Shown piece after piece: positions 7,518 through 12,718 of a DNA stretch of 13,509 bases. This stretch comes from CADCSY01 sp038255685 (GTDB lineage Bacteria; Actinomycetota; Acidimicrobiia; Acidimicrobiales; CADCSY01). Location: positions 1 to 13,509 of the forward strand of contig JBBSLC010000082.1 in NCBI GenBank assembly GCA_038255685.1, in the 5' to 3' direction. The notes under the pieces were generated by a model. The model was not told where the DNA came from. It was given only the letters and a program-made list of their open reading frames with translations, and ran no database searches. The translations under genes were made by a program, and so were the position numbers. Each line of letters starts with the position of its first letter. The stretch's first letter is position 1.

Positions 7518-7547
7518 CGCGTGGTCGTACCGCGTGGTCGTACCGCG
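7518..7547. repeat. 13-bp tandem repeat in a divergent intergenic region, candidate operator
   Basis: The unit CGCGTGGTCGTAC occurs twice head to tail (7518-7530 and 7531-7543), followed by CGCG. Each unit plus the next CGCG is an imperfect palindrome: CGCG-t-GGT, then CGT, then ACC-GCG. It lies between the divergent membrane-protein and TPR genes, roughly 80 bases before the TPR start, where a regulator could control both sides. Confidence 0.45.
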
Positions 7548-7612
7548 CCCTGCCCCGACGGGACCGATCGCCCGGTCCACGTCCCTGCGCCGGGATCGTC
7601 GCCCCCCTTCGT

Positions 7613-7618
7613 TACCCT
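7613..7618 (+). promoter_or_regulatory. Possible -10 element of the TPR gene (leaderless start)
   Basis: TACCCT fits the actinobacterial TANNNT -10 element. Its last T is 7 bases before the G of GTG 7626, so transcription could begin at the start codon itself. No SD is present, which agrees with leaderless translation. No clear -35 is visible. Confidence 0.4.
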
Positions 7619-7625
7619 CGGCGAG

Positions 7626-8996
7626 GTGTCGACCGGCCCTCACGACGAACGCGCCGCCTCGGCGCAGCGTCGAGGGCTGCCGCTGTGGTCCATCGCTGCG
7701 CTCGCCGTGATCGGGGGTCTGGCGATCGGCTGGTTCGCAACAGCAGGGAACGACGACTCGCCCTCCACCAGCGGAGGGGGGACCGCGCTGCCGTCGACGG
7801 GGGCGCCAGAGGATGCGATCGCTGCCCTCGAGGCCGCCGTCGAGGCCCGACCCGAGGATGCGACCGCCTGGCGCCAGCTCGGCACGGCCTACGTCCAGCA
7901 GGCGATCGAGATCGGCGATCCGTCCTTCTACGGCCTGGCCGAACGGTCTTTCGAGGAGGCGACCGCCCTTGCCCCCGACGACCCGACGATCCTGGTCGGT
8001 CGGGGCGTGCTGGCGCTCTCGCTCCACGAGTTCGCCGAGGCCGAGGAGCTCGGTCGTCGCGCCGTCGCTGCGCTGCCGGCGAACGCCGACGCGCTCGGCG
8101 TCCTCGTCGATGCCCAGATCGAGCTCGGCGAGTACGACGAGGCGGCCGAGACCTTGCAGCGGATGCTCGACGTCCGCCCCGGGCTCCCGGCGCTCGCCCG
8201 GACGTCGTACCTCAGGCAGCTGCGGGGTGAGCTCGGCCCGGCGACCGAGGCGATGCGCCAGGCCGTCGTCGCCGGTGCGTCGTCCCCCTTCGACGAGGCA
8301 ACGGTCACGGCCCTGCTCGGCGACCTCCAGCGCTTCGCCGGCAACCAGAGCGGTGCGCTCGAGAGCTACGAGCGGGCGCTGGAGCTGTTTCCCGGGCTGA
8401 TCCACGCCGAGCTCGGGCGGGCGCTGGTCATCGGGGGACGGGGCGAGCTCGCGGCAGCAGCGGCCGCCGTCGAGGAGGTCGTGGAGCGCTTCCCCTCCCC
8501 GTCGGCGCTCTTCGTGCTCGCCGACCTGCAGCACGCGCTCGGCGACGTCGAGGGCGAAGCTGACACCCTTGAGCTCGTCCGGTTGACCGCCGCCTTGCAA
8601 GAGGAGGCCGGGCAGATCGTCGACCTCGAGCTCGCCCTCTTCGAAGCAGACATCGGCGACGATCCGGCCCGCGCCATCGCGCTTGCCGAGGAGGCGCTCG
8701 CAGCACGTCCGGACAACGTCTTCGCCGCCGATGCGATGGCGTGGGCCCTGCTCCGCGGTGGCCAGGCGGCAGCGGCGGTCCCTTTCGCCGAGGACGCAGT
8801 GCGCCTCGGCACCGCCGACCCGCTGCTCCAGTACCGGGCCGCCGAGGTCTTCGCTGCTGCCGGCGAAGACGAACGGGCGGCTGAGCACCTCGGTCTCGCG
8901 CTGCAGGCGGGCCCGATGCTGTCGATCCGACACGCAGACGACGTCGCTGCGCTGGCCGAGGAGCTCGGCGTGCCGCTGCCGGCGACCGAGTCGTGA
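7626..8996 (+). CDS. Membrane-anchored tetratricopeptide repeat (TPR) protein
   Basis: A 456-residue protein from GTG 7626, beginning VSTGPHDERAASAQRR. One membrane segment lies at about 19-38 (PLWSIAALAVIGGLAIGWF), followed by a Ser/Thr/Gly linker to about 60. The remainder is alpha-helical TPR. Clear units start at DAIAALEAAVEARPEDATAW (63-82), AERSFEEATALAPDDP (105-120), EAEELGRRAVAALPANADAL (138-157), YDEAAETLQRMLDVRPGLP (170-188), and again near the C-terminus (AIALAEEALAARPDNVFAAD). The layout, a membrane helix followed by TPRs, resembles CcmI-type cytochrome c biogenesis proteins, but no other Ccm gene is nearby, so I treat it as a scaffold. It overlaps the NicO-type transporter gene by four bases (GTGA), which implies coupled translation and a shared task. 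The frame is open upstream to 7488, but that part is outside the probable transcript. Confidence 0.85.
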   Translation: MSTGPHDERAASAQRRGLPLWSIAALAVIGGLAIGWFATAGNDDSPSTSGGGTALPSTGAPEDAIAALEAAVEARPEDATAWRQLGTAYVQQAIEIGDPSFYGLAERSFEEATALAPDDPTILVGRGVLALSLHEFAEAEELGRRAVAALPANADALGVLVDAQIELGEYDEAAETLQRMLDVRPGLPALARTSYLRQLRGELGPATEAMRQAVVAGASSPFDEATVTALLGDLQRFAGNQSGALESYERALELFPGLIHAELGRALVIGGRGELAAAAAAVEEVVERFPSPSALFVLADLQHALGDVEGEADTLELVRLTAALQEEAGQIVDLELALFEADIGDDPARAIALAEEALAARPDNVFAADAMAWALLRGGQAAAAVPFAEDAVRLGTADPLLQYRAAEVFAAAGEDERAAEHLGLALQAGPMLSIRHADDVAALAEELGVPLPATES

Positions 8997-10591
8997 GAGC
9001 ACCGTCGCGCGTTGCGGCAGCCGTCGTCGGCTGCCTCACCGTTGCCATGGTGCTGCTCGGCTCGGCTGGGGCAGCGAGTGCGCACCCGCTCGGCAACTTC
9101 ACGATCAACCGCTACGCCCGGGTCGAGGTCTCAGCGGAGGCTGTCCGGGTCCTGTACGTGCTGGACCTCGCAGAGATCCCGGCGTTCCAGGTGCGTGACG
9201 ACGTCGATGCCGATCCCGATGCCTTCGCTCGGGAGCAGATCCGGGAGATCGCCGACGGGCTCACGCTCGAGGTCGATGGACGGGTGCTCCCGCTCGAGGC
9301 GATCGACCACCGCCTCTCCCAGCCTGAAGGGCAAGGCGGCCTGTCGACGCTGCGGCTCGCCGTGCTGTACGAAGCCGACCTGCCCGAGAGCGCTGCCGAC
9401 GAGGTGCTCGACGCCACGTTCGCCGACGAGAACGGGGGCGGGCGCATCGGTTGGCGCGAGGTGGTCGTCGTCGCCGAGGGGGACGCGACGATCGAGCGCT
9501 CGACGGTGCCCGCTCGGGATCTCACCGACGAGCTCCGGAGCTACCCCGAGGATCGCATCCAGTCGCCGCTGGACGTGAACGAGGCGAGCTTCTCCTTCTC
9601 GCCCGGCAGCGAGGCAGCGCCGGCTCCCGTCATCGACGGCAGGGGCGGCGAGCGGGTCGCGGACCGCTTCACCGGCCTGCTCGACCGCGAGCGGGTCACG
9701 CCCCTCGTGCTCGTCGGGATGCTCGGCGTCGCAGCGCTCGTGGGCGTGGGCCACGCCCTTGCGCCCGGTCACGGCAAGACGGTGATGGCTGCCTACCTCA
9801 TCGGCACCCGGGGGCGCCCTGTCGATGCCGTCCTCCTCGGGGCGATCGTCTCGGCCATGCACACCGCGAGCGTGCTGCTGCTCGGCTTCGTCCTCTACCA
9901 GGTGGACCAGTCGTTCGCCCTCGACCGCATCTACCCGATCCTCACGTTGGTCTCCGGGGTCGGTGTGCTCCTGGTCGGCGCCTGGCTGGCCAGCACCCGC
10001 TGGCGGACGCTTCGTCGGAGCGGTGCTGCGCTGCACGACCTTGACCACGACCACGACCATCTCCCCCACGCCCCGCACGCGCACGACGAGCACCAGGACG
10101 GCCCTGAGGACCACCTCCACGATCACGATCATGCCGTTCCGGCCGTCTCCGAGGGTCTCTCTGGTGTCTCTGCCGCCGGCCCGACGACGCTGGTGCGGAC
10201 TGCGTCGGAGCAGGCCGAGCACGACCACGGGCACCACCACGGGCCCGGTGGGCACAGCCACGCGCTGCCGGAGGGCGTGGCGCCGCTGTCGAAGCGGGGG
10301 CTCCTGCTGCTCGCCACCGCAGGCGGCATCGTGCCCTCGCCCTCTGCGGTCATCGTGCTGGTCAGCGCCTTCACGCTGGGGCGAGTCGGCCTCGGGCTCG
10401 CGCTGGTCGCCGCCTTCTCCATCGGTCTCGCAGCGACCCTCACCGTCGTGGGGCTCGCGCTCGTGCTCGGCAGCCGTGCCCTCGGCGACCGTGCCAGCCA
10501 CCGCTTCGTCCGGGTCTTCCCGATCCTCGGGGCAGTGGCGCTGCTCGTGCTCGGGCTCGTGCTCACCGTGCAGGGCATCATCGGCCTCTGA
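8993..10591 (+). CDS. NicO-type nickel/cobalt transporter with N-terminal outer domain and His-rich clusters
   Basis: A 532-residue protein from GTG 8993, overlapping the TPR stop (GTGA). Residues 1-30 are a signal peptide ending ASA, so the mature chain would start HPLGNFTINRY. Residues 31 to about 230 form a beta-rich outer domain. Then come membrane helices with the NicO/RcnA motif HALAPGHGKTVMAAYLIG (254-271), a second group including SAMHTASVLLLGFVLY (287-302), and helices at about 315-334. A loop holds 11 His in 352-380 and 7 His in 410-423. The last helices include GGIVPSPSAVIVL (444-456) and end at 532. The family moves Ni2+/Co2+ (RcnA exports). The direction here is not shown. The usual PCPxA of RcnA is PSPSA here. 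The outer domain plus NicO core is a known architecture to my memory. Substrate specificity is inference. Confidence 0.87.
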   Translation: MRAPSRVAAAVVGCLTVAMVLLGSAGAASAHPLGNFTINRYARVEVSAEAVRVLYVLDLAEIPAFQVRDDVDADPDAFAREQIREIADGLTLEVDGRVLPLEAIDHRLSQPEGQGGLSTLRLAVLYEADLPESAADEVLDATFADENGGGRIGWREVVVVAEGDATIERSTVPARDLTDELRSYPEDRIQSPLDVNEASFSFSPGSEAAPAPVIDGRGGERVADRFTGLLDRERVTPLVLVGMLGVAALVGVGHALAPGHGKTVMAAYLIGTRGRPVDAVLLGAIVSAMHTASVLLLGFVLYQVDQSFALDRIYPILTLVSGVGVLLVGAWLASTRWRTLRRSGAALHDLDHDHDHLPHAPHAHDEHQDGPEDHLHDHDHAVPAVSEGLSGVSAAGPTTLVRTASEQAEHDHGHHHGPGGHSHALPEGVAPLSKRGLLLLATAGGIVPSPSAVIVLVSAFTLGRVGLGLALVAAFSIGLAATLTVVGLALVLGSRALGDRASHRFVRVFPILGAVALLVLGLVLTVQGIIGL

Positions 10592-10622
10592 CGGTCGTCA
10601 CAACAGGGAGAAGACTCCTCCC

Positions 10623-10640
10623 GGCCGCCTCAAGGCGGCC
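10623..10640 (+). terminator. Hairpin terminator of the TPR-NicO operon
   Basis: GGCCGCC (10623-10629) and GGCGGCC (10634-10640) form a perfect 7-bp stem around TCAA, 32 bases past the transporter stop. There is no U-tract, as is usual in high-GC genomes. Confidence 0.6.
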
Positions 10641-10650
10641 CCACGCACGC

Positions 10651-10698
10651 CGTCCGCTCCTCTCAGGGACCGACGGCGTGTCCCGAGAGGAGCGGACG
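10651..10698. repeat. Long inverted repeat enclosing the GTG start of the GAF remnant
   Basis: CGTCCGCTCCTCTC (10651-10664) pairs perfectly with GAGAGGAGCGGACG (10685-10698). A bulged A and then GGGAC (10666-10670) with GTCCC (10680-10684) extend the helix, leaving a 9-base loop (10671-10679). The GTG at 10678 and its likely SD AGGGA (10665-10669) are inside it. It may be a second, bidirectional terminator after the transporter gene or an element that masks translation of the GAF gene. Confidence 0.6.
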
Positions 10699-11127
10699 AC
10701 CGGTGACCACGATCGAAGCACAGCGGACGAGCGCGTCGTTGCCGAGGAGCGTCCCGGTCTCGAGGTGCTCGCCCGCCGGCTGCTCGAGCTGCTCGGCCGC
10801 ATCACCGGCCTCGAGAGCACCTATCTGACCATGGTCGACTGGGGCAAGGACCTCCAGCACATCCTCTACTCACTGAACACAGGTGATCTGGTCATCCCCG
10901 AGGGGCTCCAGGTCGAGTGGAGCGACACGCTGTGCCGCCGGGCGCTCGACGGCGGTCCGACTTGCACCAGCGACGTGCTGGCCATCTACCCGGACTCGGC
11001 TGCGGCTCGTGAGCTCGGCATGACGACGTATGTGACGGTGCTCGCCGCACGACCGTGCGTGCCGACACGGGTCGGCCATACCATCGTGGCAGCGGGCCGT
11101 ACGGCACGCGCACGTCCGGGCCGCTAG
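10678..11127 (+). pseudogene. Truncated GAF-domain sensor gene, running into tRNA-Lys
   Basis: An open frame of 149 codons. Residues 28-121 match the start of a GAF domain of the kind seen in actinobacterial signalling proteins: GLEVLARRLLELLGRITGLE (27-46), STYLTMVDW, LNTGDLVIPEGL (66-77), VEWSDTLCRRAL (79-90), DGGP, and AARELGMTTYVTV (109-121). After about base 11040 the family pattern (normally a 'V.....G.L.GTLC.AS' strand) is absent. The reading continues as low-complexity Arg/Ala codons into the tRNA gene, stopping at the TAG inside it. No downstream domain such as GGDEF or EAL is found. I read it as a gene cut by an insertion or deletion at the tRNA. The GTG start lies in the loop of the 10651-10698 hairpin. 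A very short functional GAF protein is possible but less likely. Confidence 0.65.
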
Positions 11128-11194
11128 CTCATCGGGCTAGAGCAGGGGACTTTTAATCCCAAGGTGCCGGGTTCGAGACCCGGGCGGCCCACCA
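11118..11194 (+). tRNA. tRNA-Lys (anticodon TTT)
   Basis: A full cloverleaf can be drawn. The acceptor stem is GGGCCGC (11118-11124) with GCGGCCC (11184-11190), followed by an encoded ACCA. The D stem is GCTC/GAGC (11127-11130, 11140-11143). The anticodon stem is GGGGA/TCCCA with loop CTTTTAA (11150-11156), giving anticodon TTT. The T stem is CCGGG/CCCGG with loop TTCGAGA. The only flaw is a G/A mismatch at the base of the anticodon stem (11145/11161). It reads AAA and, by wobble, AAG codons. tRNA genes like this are common integration sites, and an integrase remnant follows 87 bases downstream. Confidence 0.95.
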
Positions 11195-11200
11195 CAAAAG

Positions 11201-11214
11201 CCCTGGTCACAGGG
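11201..11214 (+). terminator. Small hairpin just after tRNA-Lys
   Basis: CCCTG (11201-11205) and CAGGG (11210-11214) pair around GTCA, extendable by one G-U and one A-T pair outward. It lies 6 bases past the tRNA CCA end and may help terminate or process the tRNA transcript. It could equally belong to an attachment site. Confidence 0.35.
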
Positions 11215-11251
11215 TTGCAGCGCAAGAGAATGGCCGGCGGATCGGCCGCCA

Positions 11252-11271
11252 TCCCTTAATCGTCCCTTAAT
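11252..11271. repeat. Direct repeat TCCCTTAAT x2 between tRNA and integrase remnant
   Basis: TCCCTTAAT occurs at 11252-11260 and 11263-11271, an 11-base period, about one helical turn. This is the most AT-rich spot in the area. Short direct repeats spaced by a turn beside an integrase gene and tRNA resemble integrase arm-binding sites. This is inference from position and spacing. Confidence 0.4.
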
Positions 11272-11281
11272 TTTCTGGAGG

Positions 11282-11641
11282 GTGGGCGGCGCGCCCAGGG
11301 GGACGATCCGACAGCGAGGGCCCGATCGGTGGGAGGTGCGCGTCGCCGCCGGCTGGGATCCAGCGGCGGGTCGGTACCACCAGGTGTCCCGGACGGTCTG
11401 AGGAACCAAGCGGGACGCCGAGAAGGTGCTCACCCAGATCCAGGCCCAGATCGACCAGGGTGGGGCGACCCGGGGCGGGGACGTGACCGTCGCCGAGTTG
11501 CTCGTGGAGTGGCTCGACATGATCGAAGGCGACCGCTCGCCGTCGACGATGATCACACCAGCCTCGCAAGGGCGCCAAAGAACCGGCAATCGGGGCGCCC
11601 GTCCGGCGTTGCGTTCCCGAGACGAGGGCCGGGGATGGTGA
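11282..11641 (+). pseudogene. Tyrosine recombinase (phage-type integrase) remnant, N-terminal part only
   Basis: In one frame from GTG 11282, the translation gives the arm-binding domain (TIRQRGPDRWEVRVAAGWDP, then GRYHQVSRTV). A TGA at 11399-11401 interrupts it, and the frame resumes with GTKRDAEKVLTQIQAQIDQG. The start of the core-binding domain follows (VTVAELLVEWLD, then RSPSTM). In related integrases the interrupted place reads 'TVRGTKR', so the TGA looks like a mutated CGA (Arg). After about 11550 the family pattern is lost, and the frame ends at 11641 without the catalytic R...HxxR...Y half. The gene therefore carries both a nonsense codon and a large 3' deletion. The start is uncertain; GGAGG directly abuts the GTG. 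Its place 87 bases after tRNA-Lys fits an old integrated element. Confidence 0.8.
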
Positions 11642-11653
11642 GATGATCTGCCG

Positions 11654-12019
11654 ATGGAACTTCGAGAGGTGATCCGTCAATACGGCGATGCCTGGAACGA
11701 GCCCGATGAGGCGGAACGGCGACAGATGCTGGAACAGGTCTGGTCGGAGGACGGCGCCTACAGCGACCCAACGGCAGAGGTGAGCGGTCGCGAGTCGCTC
11801 GTCGCGCACATCGGCGGGTTCATGCAGGTCTTCGAGGGGCACGCCATGGAACTGACGAGCGGCGTGGACGAGCACCACGGTTGGTTCCGCTTCTCATGGC
11901 AGATCAACGGACCTGACGGATCGACAGCCGCCGAGGGCTTCGACGTCGGCCAGCAGGACAGCTCCGGGCGCATCTCCCAGATCGTCGGATTCTTCGGGCC
12001 GTTCCCGGACGCCTCTTGA
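11654..12019 (+). CDS. SnoaL-like / NTF2-superfamily small protein
   Basis: A 121-residue protein starting MELREVIRQYGDAWN. The features of SnoaL-like proteins follow in order: a first helix with 'YGDAWNEPD' (10-18), a helix and turn giving LEQVWSEDGAYSDP (26-39), 'GRESLVAHIGGF' (45-56), and strands with WFRFSWQI (77-84). It ends with GFDVGQQDSSGRISQIVGFF (95-114). The length is normal for a one-domain cone-shaped alpha+beta barrel. Members bind small hydrophobic molecules or act as isomerases/hydrolases; the substrate cannot be told. A GGTGAG about 12 bases upstream is a weak ribosome site. The gene starts 12 bases after the integrase remnant ends and may be cargo of the old element or chromosomal sequence exposed by a deletion. 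Confidence 0.8.
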   Translation: MELREVIRQYGDAWNEPDEAERRQMLEQVWSEDGAYSDPTAEVSGRESLVAHIGGFMQVFEGHAMELTSGVDEHHGWFRFSWQINGPDGSTAAEGFDVGQQDSSGRISQIVGFFGPFPDAS

Positions 12020-12271
12020 CGGTTCGGCCCGCCACACGATCCGGGGGCACACCACCGCCTCAAGGATCTCACCGAGCCGCTCCTACGTGCCTGATGGAGG
12101 ATCTGGTCGGGCGTTCAGCTGCGTCCTCACGCCCTCCAGGCCGGCGTCGCAACGAACGGCGGGACGCTCGGAGCGGCGGTCGGCGAGCCGAGTGGGTGGC
12201 GAAGTTCGACGGGCCACCTCGAAGCGTGGCAACGCTTCGGAGCTCGACATCCGCTACGAGTGGGTCTTCGG
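12020..12271. other. Gap without a recognised gene
   Basis: Between the SnoaL-like stop and the CPCC stop. Short open frames exist in several phases, for example a plus-strand reading containing HHRLKDLTEPLLRA before a TGA near 12094, and another ending in ELDIRYEWVFGYGPG near 12290. None looks like a complete protein. The gap may hold gene debris. The only clear structure is the hairpin at 12220-12239. Confidence 0.4.
12220..12239 (-). terminator. Hairpin terminator of the CPCC gene
   Basis: CGAAGCGT (12220-12227) and ACGCTTCG (12232-12239) form a perfect 8-bp stem around the 4-base loop GGCA. It is 32 bases past the CPCC stop in the direction of transcription and could also stop plus-strand transcripts from the SnoaL-like gene. 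Confidence 0.6.
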
Positions 12272-12655
12272 CTACGGACCCGGATGTCGCCAGTAGTAGT
12301 AGGTCGTCCCATCGGTCGCATAGGTCATGCCGTAGTCAACGCCGGGGATGTGCTCCTTGACCGCGTCGGCGTGAACATCAAAGGGTCGCCACTCCTCGTC
12401 GAGCGGTTCCGTTGAGGTCGCTGACCGCACGAACGGAACGAGCCGCTCCTCGACGGCACCGAGCCGTACGACGTTGCCCTGCGCTTCGATGAGCGACGGC
12501 CGGTTGGCCCCGCCGCCGATGTCGGGCCAACGGAGCTGCACGACGTCGTCCTGCCAGAAGCACACCGGGCAGATGTCGTCCGAGCCAGGCGCCTCGTCGA
12601 ACACCAGGTGTCCGCAGCAGGGGCACGTGAACCTCGTGCGCTCGGCGTCGCTCAT
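12272..12655 (-). CDS. CPCC family cysteine-rich protein
   Basis: A 127-residue protein starting MSDAERTRFTCPCCGHLVFD. The CPCCG motif (11-15) and CPVCFWQDD (29-37) supply five cysteines, C11, C13, C14, C29 and C32, laid out as a small zinc-ribbon. NRPSLIEAQGN (51-61) follows, as in the CPCC family (PF14206). The C-terminal half contains YATDGTTYYYWRHPGP (112-127), which goes beyond the short family core. The role of the family is unknown; some members occur with toxin-immunity or contact-inhibition genes, but none are seen here. The start at ATG 12655 is chosen because the motif follows ten residues later; the frame also extends to 12775 with Arg/Gly-rich codons. No SD is seen. It diverges from the lipoprotein-like gene. 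Confidence 0.8.
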   Translation of the reverse strand: MSDAERTRFTCPCCGHLVFDEAPGSDDICPVCFWQDDVVQLRWPDIGGGANRPSLIEAQGNVVRLGAVEERLVPFVRSATSTEPLDEEWRPFDVHADAVKEHIPGVDYGMTYATDGTTYYYWRHPGP

Positions 12656-12706
12656 GCGACGCAGGATGCCCGATCTGCGGCCGTCATCGGTCGCAACGTC
12701 CGAACC

Positions 12707-12717
12707 GGGAGGTGATC
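12707..12717 (+). promoter_or_regulatory. Near-perfect Shine-Dalgarno site before ATG 12719
   Basis: GGGAGGTGATC differs from the 16S complement AGGAGGTGATC by one base and lies with ideal spacing before ATG 12719. It is the best ribosome site in the window apart from that of the SLH gene, and it favours the long start of the gene that follows. Confidence 0.55.
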
Positions 12718-12718
12718 C

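Noticed and set aside
7419..9002. Minus-strand frame open from 9002 through to the membrane protein gene, which could suggest an 856-residue protein
   Set aside because: The upstream part is antisense to the TPR gene, has Arg/Gly/Glu-rich low-complexity content and no domain pattern. The membrane segment after ATG 7418 marks the real N-terminus.
9131..10501. Long minus-strand open frame opposite the NicO gene
   Set aside because: Composition is that of a shadow frame (Val/Arg/Glu/Gly repeats opposite the His-rich codons); the plus strand has the clear transporter.
11137..11589. Minus-strand open frame covering tRNA-Lys and the integrase remnant
   Set aside because: It includes the complement of the tRNA and of integrase codons, and shows no protein family features.
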